Source: Alcaligenaceae bacterium
Lineage (GTDB): Bacteria > Pseudomonadota > Gammaproteobacteria > Burkholderiales > Burkholderiaceae_B
Direction: 5' to 3'
DNA length: 5,340 nucleotides
Assembly (NCBI GenBank): GCA_029265335.1
Contig: JAJUJN010000171.1
Coordinates: forward strand, 1-5,340
A model generated the notes under the pieces. The model had not been told where the DNA came from, did not search any database, and saw only the letters and a program-made list of their open reading frames with translations. Below are positions 1-5,182 of the stretch, in pieces. How positions within the stretch are numbered: position 1 is the first letter of the stretch; every line of letters begins with the position of its first letter. Both the position numbers and the translations under genes were made by a program.

Positions 1-414
1 GTGGCCGAGCCGCGCATTGCGGTCTGTGGGCTCAACCCGCACGCGGGCGAAGGCGGGCATCTTGGTCGCGAAGAAATCGACGTCATCGAACCCGTTGTGC
101 GCTTGCTCAAACTCGAGGGCATGCAACTCGACGGCCCCCTGCCGGCCGACACCCTGTTCGTGCCCGCGCGGGTGGCGCCTTACGATGCCGTACTGGCCAT
201 GTACCACGACCAGGGCCTGCCGGTGCTCAAACATGCCAGCTTTGGGCACGGTGTGAACATTACCCTCGGCTTGCCCTACATACGCACCTCGGTCGATCAC
301 GGCACGGCGCTGGATCTCGCCGGCCAGGGCTCGGCCGATCCTCAAAGTCTCTACGAAGCAGTCGACCTCGCATTTGCACTGGCGGCGCAGCGCGCGCCCG
401 GAGAACGGTCATGA
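1..414 (+). CDS. pdxA: 4-hydroxythreonine-4-phosphate dehydrogenase, C-terminal part (left end cut)
   Basis: PdxA oxidises 4-phosphohydroxy-L-threonine with NAD(P); the decarboxylated product condenses with 1-deoxyxylulose 5-phosphate (PdxJ) to give pyridoxine 5'-phosphate in the cytoplasm. Only the last 137 residues are here, against about 330 in the full family, so the GTG at base 1 is an internal Val codon and not a start. Visible hallmarks are [13 protein letters not shown] (about residues 10-22 of the fragment), [12 protein letters not shown] (66-77) and the near-terminal [15 protein letters not shown] (94-108). The His in NPHAGEGG (14) and the His in YHDQG (69) match two of the three metal-binding histidines of the E. 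coli enzyme. The motifs are of the canonical PdxA type. The stop overlaps the next gene's ATG (ATGA, 411-414), suggesting translational coupling. The usual downstream neighbour rsmA/ksgA is absent here. Confidence 0.95.
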   Translation: MAEPRIAVCGLNPHAGEGGHLGREEIDVIEPVVRLLKLEGMQLDGPLPADTLFVPARVAPYDAVLAMYHDQGLPVLKHASFGHGVNITLGLPYIRTSVDHGTALDLAGQGSADPQSLYEAVDLAFALAAQRAPGERS

Positions 415-1244
415 AACTGGCGTGGTTTTCGCAATTGCTGCGGCTCACCCTGTGCAGCGGGGTAGCCATGTTGGCCGCGCCCGTGCTGGCTGCCGAGCTG
501 GTGGTGGCGGTGGGGTCGGAGGAACCGGAGCGCTACAGCTCCGAAGCGCTGCTGGCGCGCGCCGATGTGGTGCAGGTGCAGCTCCCGGGCGATCCGGCCT
601 ATGCGCAGCCCAGGAGCTACCAGGCCGTGCCGCTGGCAGCCCTGTTGGCCGGGGTGCCGTCCGACGCCACCGTGCAGGTGACAGCGCTCGATGGCTTCGT
701 GGCCGAGCTGCCGGCCGAGCCGCTGTTGCAATCCCACGCGGCTGGCGCCCGCGCCATGCTGGCCATCGAGAACCCCGACCAGCCCTGGCCCGCCTTGGGG
801 CCCGAGCGCGGCAGCGCGGGGCCATTTTATGTGGTTTGGGTGCAGCCTGAGGCCGGCGACATCCGCCCCGAACAATGGCCTTACCAGGTAGCCGAAATTC
901 GGGTCACTTCGTCGCTTGCCGAGCGGTTTCCCGCCATGTTGCCGCACCAAAACGCCAACGAACTGGTGCAGACCGGCTGGCAGCAATTCCAAACGCACTG
1001 TGTGGTGTGTCACACGGTGAACGGGCAGGGCTCCGCGCGCAAAGGGCCCGACCTCAACCTGCCGCACAATCCCACCGAATATTTCGCCGCGGGGTTTTTG
1101 AAACAGTACATTCGCAACCCGGCGAGCCTGAGCCGCTGGCCGCAGCGGCAGATGCCGGCTTTTCCGCCCAGCGTACTGAGCGATCACGAGCTGGAGGCGC
1201 TGCTGGCCTATCTGGCTCACATGGCCGAGCGCAAGATTCCGTAA
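411..1244 (+). CDS. Secreted c-type cytochrome with N-terminal SUOX-like (molybdopterin-binding-fold) domain
   Basis: This 277-residue protein is predicted to be periplasmic. Residues 1 to about 28 form a Sec signal peptide (MKLAW start, hydrophobic core, probable cut near PVLA/AE). Residues about 35-167 resemble the small sulfite-oxidase/YedY-type molybdopterin-binding fold: a YSSEALLAR opening, [10 protein letters not shown] (70-79), [10 protein letters not shown] (92-101), GPFYVVW (137-143) and WPYQVAEI (156-163). After signal cleavage this part has no cysteine, so the Mo-ligating Cys of true SUOX/YedY enzymes is missing and it is probably non-catalytic. Residues about 185-277 form a class I cytochrome c domain with haem motif C197-V-V-C200-H201 and likely axial Met248 in RQMPAF. 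A GGAGA at 400-404 lies 6 nt before the ATG and supports this start. The ATG overlaps the pdxA stop, and the 3' end overlaps pyrE (opposite strand) by 28 bp. The electron-transfer partner is unknown. The haem domain is certain; the N-terminal fold is inferred from motifs. Confidence 0.9.
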   Translation: MKLAWFSQLLRLTLCSGVAMLAAPVLAAELVVAVGSEEPERYSSEALLARADVVQVQLPGDPAYAQPRSYQAVPLAALLAGVPSDATVQVTALDGFVAELPAEPLLQSHAAGARAMLAIENPDQPWPALGPERGSAGPFYVVWVQPEAGDIRPEQWPYQVAEIRVTSSLAERFPAMLPHQNANELVQTGWQQFQTHCVVCHTVNGQGSARKGPDLNLPHNPTEYFAAGFLKQYIRNPASLSRWPQRQMPAFPPSVLSDHELEALLAYLAHMAERKIP

Positions 1245-1900
1245 CGCTCGCGGTAGTCCAGTATGGCGGCACGATGGCTGGCCACCGCACTGGCGTTGTC
1301 GGTTTCGGCCAAAGCCAGAATGTCGTCCAGCGAAGCGATGCTCACTACCGGCATGCCGTAGCGTTCAGCGACTTCCTGCACCGCCGAAAGCGCCGACAGC
1401 TCACCGTTCTGCGCGGCGCGCTCCATGCGATCAAGCGCAATCAGCACGGCGGCGGGTTCGGCGCCTGCGGCCCGAATGATCTCCACCGATTCACGTACCG
1501 ACGTACCCGCCGTAATCACGTCGTCGATGATCACTACCCGACCTGCCAGTGGCGCCCCTACCAGGGTGCCGCCCTCGCCGTGGTCTTTGGCTTCCTTGCG
1601 GTTGAAGGCGAAGGGGGTATCTTTGCCTCGCCGTGCCAGAGCTACGGCCGTGGCCGACGCCAAAGGAATGCCTTTGTAGGCTGGCCCGAACAGCATGTCG
1701 AACGGCAGTTCGCTCGCCAGGAGGGTGGCGGCATAGAAGTCGGCCAGCCGGTCCAGCGACTTTCCGGTGTTGAACAGGCCCGCATTGAAAAAGTAGGGGC
1801 TGGTGCGACCCGACTTGGTCACGAAGCTGCCGAAGCGCAGCACGCCCTGGTCGATGGCATAGCGCACAAACTCGGCGCGAAGCTGGGAGGCGTCGGTCAT
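1217..1900 (-). CDS. pyrE: Orotate phosphoribosyltransferase
   Basis: PyrE joins orotate and PRPP to give orotidine 5'-phosphate and pyrophosphate, the penultimate step of de novo UMP synthesis, in the cytoplasm as a dimer. The 227-residue length is near the family norm (about 213-230). Visible motifs are [16 protein letters not shown] (26-41), [11 protein letters not shown] (71-81), the mobile catalytic loop [11 protein letters not shown] (101-111) and the PRPP-binding signature [13 protein letters not shown] (122-134). The C-terminus is the usual YRERYGI plus five extra residues. The ATG at 1900 ([11 protein letters not shown]) is preferred: the reading frame stays open upstream to 2005, but those 35 residues do not look like PyrE, and a CAGGA lies about 9 nt before this ATG. 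It is divergent from xth and convergent with the cytochrome gene, whose last 28 bp it overlaps. Confidence 0.97.
   Translation of the reverse strand: MTDASQLRAEFVRYAIDQGVLRFGSFVTKSGRTSPYFFNAGLFNTGKSLDRLADFYAATLLASELPFDMLFGPAYKGIPLASATAVALARRGKDTPFAFNRKEAKDHGEGGTLVGAPLAGRVVIIDDVITAGTSVRESVEIIRAAGAEPAAVLIALDRMERAAQNGELSALSAVQEVAERYGMPVVSIASLDDILALAETDNASAVASHRAAILDYRERYGILRSAM
1226..1250. terminator. Inverted repeat straddling the cytochrome stop, possible bidirectional terminator
   Basis: CGAGCG (1226-1231) pairs perfectly with CGCTCG (1245-1250) around a 13-nt loop that contains the cytochrome gene's TAA (1242-1244). The same bases encode the pyrE C-terminus. It is the only hairpin I found at this junction, where two genes converge without a spacer. 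No T-tract follows on either strand, so a Rho-independent role is uncertain. Confidence 0.3.
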
Positions 1901-1943
1901 TTGAGGAATTCCTGGGTGATCGAGAAAACAAGGGGCGCGACGT

Positions 1944-1953
1944 AGGCCGGCCT
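1944..1953. repeat. 10-bp perfect palindrome in the pyrE leader
   Basis: AGGCCGGCCT is self-complementary and lies 44-53 bp upstream of the pyrE ATG. In high-GC DNA such a palindrome can occur by chance; an operator role is only a possibility. Confidence 0.35.
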
Positions 1954-1973
1954 GGAACACAGCCAGATCGACA

Positions 1974-1990
1974 CGCGGGTGAACCCCGCG
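1974..1990. repeat. GC-rich perfect inverted repeat in the pyrE leader
   Basis: CGCGGG (1974-1979) and CCCGCG (1985-1990) form a 6-bp perfect stem around a 5-nt loop. It lies inside the putative pyrE leader, about 75-90 nt before the pyrE ATG. No T-tract follows on the minus strand, so it is not a classical intrinsic terminator. Confidence 0.5.
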
Positions 1991-2020
1991 GAGGCAGTAT
2001 CGCAAAACCTTGGAGGCCCG

Positions 2021-2026
2021 ATTGTA
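2021..2026 (-). promoter_or_regulatory. Possible -10 element of the pyrE promoter
   Basis: Read on the minus strand this is TACAAT (5/6 to TATAAT). No good -35 is found 16-18 bp upstream and there is no TG extension, so the call is weak. It is the best -10 match I noticed between the two genes. If right, transcription starts near 2014 and the pyrE leader is about 115 nt long. Confidence 0.25.
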
Positions 2027-2089
2027 AATGGCGCCGAGCGGGGTCGGGTTCTGCGCGCCAGATCATAGAGGAGGCTCGCCTGCCTCGCT

Positions 2090-2098
2090 TGTTATGAT
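2090..2098 (+). promoter_or_regulatory. Extended -10 promoter for xth (and hyi)
   Basis: TG at 2090-2091, one base, then TATGAT at 2093-2098 forms a good sigma-70 extended -10 (5/6 in the hexamer). No convincing -35 exists at 16-18 bp, as expected for an extended -10 promoter. The predicted start is near 2105, giving a leader of about 28 nt to the GTG at 2133. A 5-bp inverted repeat GAGGC/GCCTC (2071-2075, 2082-2086) sits directly upstream and could bind a regulator. Confidence 0.5.
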
Positions 2099-2121
2099 CG
2101 TCCGCTTCCACCACTTCTCAC

Positions 2122-2126
2122 AGGAG
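2122..2126 (+). promoter_or_regulatory. Ribosome binding site deciding the GTG start of xth
   Basis: AGGAG lies 6 nt before the GTG at 2133. It makes the GTG, and not the upstream in-frame ATGs at 2028 or 2094, the likely start; the ATG at 2094 falls inside the predicted -10 element. Confidence 0.75.
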
Positions 2127-2132
2127 TTGCCG

Positions 2133-2915
2133 GTGCTGCGCATCATCTCCCTGAATCTCAACGGTATTCGTTCGGCGGTACGCAAAGGCGTATTGCCCTG
2201 GATTGCGGCTCAGAACGCCGAGTTTGTTTGCCTGCAGGAGCTCAAGGCCCAGCTGGGCGACCTCACCGAAGAGATGCAACGGCCGGATGGCATGCACGGT
2301 TACTTTCATTGCGCAGAACGCAAGGGCTACAGCGGAGTGGGTATCTACGCACGTCGTGAGCCGCTGGCGGTGATCGAAGGCCTGGGCGTGCCCGAAATCG
2401 ATGCCGAGGGCCGCTATCTGGAGCTGGAGTACGACGAGTTCTCGATCATCTCGGTGTATCTGCCGTCGGGCTCCAGCGGCGAGCACCGTCAGGCGGCCAA
2501 GTATGTATTCATGGAGCACTTCTTTGGTCACCTCGCCGATCTTGCCCGGAGAGGCAAAGAGGTGGTGCTGTGCGGCGACTGGAATATTGCGCACCAGGAA
2601 ATCGACCTCAAGAACTGGCGCGGCAACCGCAAGAACAGCGGCTTTTTGCCCGAAGAGCGTGCCTGGCTCACGCGAGTTTTCGACGAGTTGGGCTGGGTGG
2701 ACGTATATCGCAAGCTCTACCCCGAAGCGACCGGCGAAGGCTACACTTGGTGGAGCAACCGCGGGCAAGCCTGGGCCAACAACGTGGGTTGGCGCATCGA
2801 TTATCAAATCGCCACTCCCGCCATTGCCGCTACGGCGCGCGAAGCTTACATCTACAAAGAAGAGCGCTTCAGCGACCACGCCCCCCTCACCATCGACTAC
2901 GACTATCCGTTCTGA
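2133..2915 (+). CDS. xth: Exodeoxyribonuclease III / class II AP endonuclease family
   Basis: ExoIII-family enzymes cut DNA 5' of abasic sites and remove 3' blocking groups in base-excision repair; they need Mg2+. The 260-residue protein retains the family active site: N8 in SLNLNG, E36 in LQE, Y109 in VYLPSG, D149 and N151 in GDWN, D223 in WRIDYQ, and D248-H249 in SDHAP (equivalent to E. coli N7, E34, Y109, D151, N153, D229, D258, H259). I chose the GTG at 2133 because AGGAG (2122-2126) lies 6 nt upstream and the protein then opens as MLRIISLNLNG like its relatives; the in-frame ATGs at 2028 and 2094 add a non-family N-terminus. It is divergent from pyrE, the position of crc in Pseudomonas. 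Crc has the same fold but has lost the catalytic residues, whereas this protein keeps them, so I call it a nuclease. hyi follows 8 bp downstream. Confidence 0.93.
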   Translation: MLRIISLNLNGIRSAVRKGVLPWIAAQNAEFVCLQELKAQLGDLTEEMQRPDGMHGYFHCAERKGYSGVGIYARREPLAVIEGLGVPEIDAEGRYLELEYDEFSIISVYLPSGSSGEHRQAAKYVFMEHFFGHLADLARRGKEVVLCGDWNIAHQEIDLKNWRGNRKNSGFLPEERAWLTRVFDELGWVDVYRKLYPEATGEGYTWWSNRGQAWANNVGWRIDYQIATPAIAATAREAYIYKEERFSDHAPLTIDYDYPF

Positions 2916-2923
2916 GGGTCACC

Positions 2924-3706
2924 ATGCCAAAATTCTCCGCCAACCTCGGCCTGCTCTATCCTGAACTGCCCTTGCTCGAACGCCTGGCGGCGGCAGCGGC
3001 CGACGGCTTTCGGGCGGTGGAGTTTTGGTTTCCGTACGACATTCCGGCCGATCAGTTGGCGGCGGAACTCAAGCGCCACCAGCTGATTTGTACCAACCTC
3101 AATGCCTGGCCCGGCGAGGCCTCGGCCGACGAATTCGGCTTGGCCACCAATCCAGCTCGTCGCGAGACTTTCCGTGAGAGTGTGCGGCAGGCAGTAGATT
3201 ACGCGGTGGCCCTGGGTGGTGCGCGGGTGCATGTGCTGGCTGGCGTGCCCCCGACTGGCGTCAGCCTCGATACGGCCTGGCGGTCGTACGAAGAAAGCCT
3301 GCAACTGGCCTGTACGTTGGCCCACGAGCAGGGCGTGGAAGTGCTTATCGAGCCCATCAACCCCTGGGACCGCCCCGGTTATCTGCTCACCCGCCAAGCG
3401 CAGGCAGTGGCCTTGATTCAACGCCTGGGCTGCCCCAATTTGCGGCTCATGATGGATTTCTATCATGTGCAGCGCGGCGAAGGCGACCTCATCCGGCAAC
3501 TCCACGAACATCTGCCGTGGATCGGTCATATCCAGCTCGCCGATGTGCCTGGTCGCCACGAGCCGGGCACCGGCGAGGTGCGCTATTCCTACGTGCTCGA
3601 GGCCATCGACCGCAGTGGTTACCAGGGCTGGGTGGGTTGTGAATATCAACCCTCCAGCGGCCGCGGCGCCAACCTGGAATGGCTGGGTGGCCGCGTGCCA
3701 GCCTGA
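2924..3706 (+). CDS. hyi: Hydroxypyruvate isomerase / 2-oxo-tetronate isomerase family (TIM barrel)
   Basis: Members of this family interconvert hydroxypyruvate and tartronate semialdehyde (Hyi) or 2-oxo-tetronates (OtnI) in the cytoplasm, with a divalent metal. The 260-residue protein matches the family length and follows the known pattern: FSANLGLLYPE (4-14), GFRAVEFWFPYD (28-39), LIEPINPWDRPGYLL (141-155), MMDFYHVQR (176-184), IGHIQLAD (200-207), EPGTGEVRY (213-221) and GWVGCEYQP (235-243). Likely metal/catalytic residues are E143, D178, Q204 and E240. The ATG at 2924 has GAGGGT (2914-2919) just upstream, overlapping the xth stop, so translation is probably coupled to xth. The genes expected with a true Hyi (gcl, glxR) or OtnI (otnC, otnK) are not in this window, so the substrate is open. 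The fold is shared with endonuclease IV, but the motifs are of the isomerase type. Confidence 0.85.
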   Translation: MPKFSANLGLLYPELPLLERLAAAAADGFRAVEFWFPYDIPADQLAAELKRHQLICTNLNAWPGEASADEFGLATNPARRETFRESVRQAVDYAVALGGARVHVLAGVPPTGVSLDTAWRSYEESLQLACTLAHEQGVEVLIEPINPWDRPGYLLTRQAQAVALIQRLGCPNLRLMMDFYHVQRGEGDLIRQLHEHLPWIGHIQLADVPGRHEPGTGEVRYSYVLEAIDRSGYQGWVGCEYQPSSGRGANLEWLGGRVPA

Positions 3707-3712
3707 GGCCAC
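3681..3712. terminator. Two interleaved inverted repeats at the hyi/dadA convergent junction
   Basis: GGCTGG (3681-3686) pairs with CCAGCC (3698-3703), and GTGGCC (3687-3692) pairs with GGCCAC (3707-3712). Both stems are 6 bp and perfect. They interleave, so they either exclude each other or form a pseudoknot. The hyi TGA (3704-3706) lies between the two 3' arms. A transcription-ending or 3'-stabilising role is inferred from position; no T-tract is present. Confidence 0.35.
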
Positions 3713-3713
3713 A

Positions 3714-4949
3714 TCAGCCGAAGCGTTCTGCGCGGTAGGGGGTGGGGTCGATGAAAGGGGCTTCGCCACTGATCATCTCGGCCATCATGCGGCCGGTGAC
3801 TGGCCCCAGGGTGAAGCCCTGATGCGCGTGACCGAAGTTGAACCATAGCCCCTGGTGACGCGGCGCCGGCCCAATGACAGGCAGAAGATCGCTGGTGCAG
3901 GGTCGCGCCCCACGCCAGGGTTCCGTTTCTACGGGCTCACCCAGATCGAAAAGCTCGCGGGCATAACGCTCAGACCGATAGAGCTGGATCGGGGTGCTGG
4001 GCGCGTTAATAGGCGCCAGTTCGGCGCCTGTGGTGATGCGCACGCCTTGTTGCATGGGAATCACCACATAACTGCGATCGGAATCCATGAAGGGCCGACT
4101 GAGGGGGGCCGGGCTGCGGTAGTGACGGTGGTAGCCACGCTTCACGAACAAGGGGTAGCGATAGCCCAGCGAACGCAGCAGGGCGTCGGACCACGGGCCC
4201 AGAGCCACCACCGCGTGTTCACCCTGCACTCGGCCGTCCTCAGTTTGCACGCTCCAGCCCGCGCCTTCGGCCTTGAGCGTGGTGGCGTCGCCCACCAACA
4301 AGCGTCCACCCGCTTCTTCGAACAGCCGCGCGTAGCGGGTGACCAGGTCGCCCGGGTTGCTCACCACCCAGGTGTCGGGCCAATGGATGGCGCCAGCCAC
4401 TCCGCGACGTAGATTGGGTTCGGTTTCGGCCAGCGTGGCGCCGTCGATTTCGTGATGCTTCAAGCCTTTTTCCTGAGCCAGACGACGCGCCGTTTCGGAT
4501 TCTTTGCGGAACGTTTCGCGGCTGCGATACAGATGGTAGTAGCCATCGCGCGAAATGAGTTCTTCGGCGTTTGCTTGGGCGATGAGCGGGGCGTGTTCGT
4601 CGGTGCAATGCTCGATGAGCTTGCCATAGGCTTCGGCGAGCGGGGCATAGTGAGGCGGCCGGGAGTTGCGCCGATATTGGCAAATGGCGGCAGCGGCCGA
4701 CGGCAGCACGCTGGGGTGATAGTTCACCGCGTTCTCGGCCTTGAACGCCGCACGCAGCATAAAACCCAGCCCCTCGGGGAACGGATAGGGTTCCATGGCT
4801 TCGCGCTGGATCATGCCAGCGTTGCCGTAGGAGGTTTCGTGACCCGGCGCACGCCGATCGATCAGGATCACCTCGTGCCCGCGTCGAACGAGGTGCAATG
4901 CGGTGCTGGTGCCGACCATGCCGGCGCCGAGTACGAGAATCTGGGACAT
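3714..4949 (-). CDS. dadA: FAD-dependent D-amino-acid dehydrogenase (DadA-like, DAO superfamily)
   Basis: DadA-type enzymes oxidatively deaminate D-amino acids to 2-oxo acids and ammonia, passing electrons to the respiratory chain at the inner membrane face. The 411-residue protein is close to family length (E. coli DadA about 432). It shows an N-terminal Rossmann FAD site, LVLGAGMVGTSTALHLVRRG (5-24), with E/D at strand end (LID31); the family marker HETSYGNAGMI (37-47); a mid-protein VVALGPWSDALL (247-258); VKRGYHRHY (269-277); and the C-terminal FAD/substrate segment GARPCTSDLLPVIGPAP (347-363) with FGHAHQGFTLGP (372-383). I chose the ATG at 4949 (MSQILVLG) over an in-frame TTG 24 nt upstream because the protein then begins one residue before the beta strand; an AGG lies 9 nt before it. 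It is convergent with hyi (7 bp gap) and divergent from the hydrolase gene. The exact substrate (D-Ala, hydroxyproline, sarcosine-like) cannot be read from sequence. Confidence 0.85.
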   Translation of the reverse strand: MSQILVLGAGMVGTSTALHLVRRGHEVILIDRRAPGHETSYGNAGMIQREAMEPYPFPEGLGFMLRAAFKAENAVNYHPSVLPSAAAAICQYRRNSRPPHYAPLAEAYGKLIEHCTDEHAPLIAQANAEELISRDGYYHLYRSRETFRKESETARRLAQEKGLKHHEIDGATLAETEPNLRRGVAGAIHWPDTWVVSNPGDLVTRYARLFEEAGGRLLVGDATTLKAEGAGWSVQTEDGRVQGEHAVVALGPWSDALLRSLGYRYPLFVKRGYHRHYRSPAPLSRPFMDSDRSYVVIPMQQGVRITTGAELAPINAPSTPIQLYRSERYARELFDLGEPVETEPWRGARPCTSDLLPVIGPAPRHQGLWFNFGHAHQGFTLGPVTGRMMAEMISGEAPFIDPTPYRAERFG

Positions 4950-4991
4950 GTTGCGAAACCTGATGAAAAGCAATGGAAAATAGCTCTACAA

Positions 4992-5020
4992 ATTATGGCA
5001 CTCCGCACTCAGGCGGCCAA
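4992..5020 (-). promoter_or_regulatory. Candidate sigma-70 promoter of dadA
   Basis: On the minus strand TTGGCC (5015-5020) is followed after 17 bp by CATAAT (4992-4997): 4/6 and 5/6 matches with ideal spacing. The start would fall near 4985, giving a leader of about 36 nt to the ATG at 4949. A GCACTC direct repeat (4998-5003, 5005-5010) lies in the spacer, and a 7-bp inverted repeat overlaps the -35. Confidence 0.55.
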
Positions 5021-5042
5021 GCGAAGCATGATTCCCCGCCTG
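5010..5042. repeat. 7-bp inverted repeat overlapping the dadA -35, possible operator
   Basis: CAGGCGG (5010-5016) and CCGCCTG (5036-5042) are perfect complements separated by 19 bp, with centres about 26 bp apart. The left arm covers the upstream part of the spacer and the start of the predicted dadA -35 region. The arrangement would suit two half-sites of a dimeric or tetrameric regulator, but no family consensus is recognised. Confidence 0.35.
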
Positions 5043-5044
5043 TT

Positions 5045-5082
5045 GGCGCCAGTTCCTGAGGGCAATAGCCCGAGTTGACGCC
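5045..5082. repeat. 38-nt imperfect hairpin between dadA and the hydrolase gene
   Basis: Three stacked helices pair across this segment: GGCG with CGCC (5045-5048/5079-5082), one C/A mismatch, CAGTTC with GAGTTG (5050-5055/5072-5077, including two G-T wobbles), a 4-nt bulge CTGA (5056-5059), then GGGC with GCCC (5060-5063/5068-5071) closed by AATA. It overlaps the -35 of the rightward promoter. The shape resembles REP-type palindromes, but no second copy is in the window. Confidence 0.4.
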
Positions 5083-5103
5083 CCCGCCATCGTGCCTCAT
5101 GAT
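5075..5103 (+). promoter_or_regulatory. Candidate sigma-70 promoter of the isochorismatase-family gene
   Basis: TTGACG (5075-5080, 5/6 match) is followed after exactly 17 bp by CATGAT (5098-5103, 4/6). Transcription would begin near 5110, leaving a leader of about 73 nt before the GTG at 5183. The -35 lies inside the right arm of the 5045-5082 hairpin, so a protein binding that repeat could block it. Confidence 0.5.
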
Positions 5104-5124
5104 GCTTTTTGCACCTTAAAGCCG

Positions 5125-5165
5125 TGCCCATCAGGGGCATCGCATTCTTCTGCGGGCTTTCCGCA
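5125..5165 (+). repeat. Two short hairpins in the hydrolase gene leader
   Basis: TGCCC/GGGCA (5125-5129, 5135-5139, loop ATCAG) and TGCGG/CCGCA (5151-5155, 5161-5165, loop GCTTT) are two perfect 5-bp stems with 5-nt loops, spaced 11 nt apart. The second ends 5 nt before the AGGGAGG ribosome binding site. The loops do not match the ACGR loops of the guanidine-II (mini-ykkC) element, and I recognise no known riboswitch. Confidence 0.35.
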
Positions 5166-5170
5166 CTTCA

Positions 5171-5177
5171 AGGGAGG
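5171..5177 (+). promoter_or_regulatory. Strong ribosome binding site fixing the hydrolase GTG start
   Basis: AGGGAGG lies 5 nt before the GTG at 5183. It supports this GTG as the start, although an out-of-frame TTG overlaps at 5181. Confidence 0.75.
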
Positions 5178-5182
5178 CAGTT

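Noticed and set aside
411..500. Lipoprotein signal at Cys15 of the cytochrome
   Set aside because: The residues before Cys15 are L-T-L, with Leu at -1 where Gly/Ala/Ser is needed, and the Cys sits in the middle of the hydrophobic core. A normal Sec peptide with a cut near residue 28 fits better.
351..1220. 289-codon minus-strand open frame whose GTG overlaps the pyrE stop
   Set aside because: It lies fully antisense to the well-supported cytochrome gene. Its translation is rich in His, Gly, Gln and Arg with no recognisable domain, as expected for a shadow of GC-rich coding DNA.
875..1945. 356-codon plus-strand open frame across pyrE
   Set aside because: It overlaps the cytochrome gene and runs antisense to pyrE, its product has no family motifs, and no good ribosome binding site was seen.
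1901..2005. 35-residue N-terminal extension of pyrE from a TTG
   Set aside because: PyrE proteins begin close to the [11 protein letters not shown] segment; the extension is not family-like and the ATG at 1900 has a reasonable ribosome binding site.
2028..2132. ATG starts at 2028 or 2094 for xth
   Set aside because: Both would add residues before the conserved LRIISLNLNG opening. The 2094 ATG overlaps the -10 box, while the GTG at 2133 has AGGAG at ideal spacing.
2570..2923. Long upstream extension of the hyi frame through xth
   Set aside because: These 118 codons are an out-of-frame shadow of xth; the isomerase family begins at the ATG at 2924.
2924..3706. Endonuclease IV-type (AP endonuclease family 2) function for the TIM-barrel gene
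   Set aside because: Overall pattern and metal residues (E143, D178, Q204, E240; EPGTGE, GWVGCEY) fit hydroxypyruvate isomerase-like enzymes, and the endonuclease IV signature sequences are absent.
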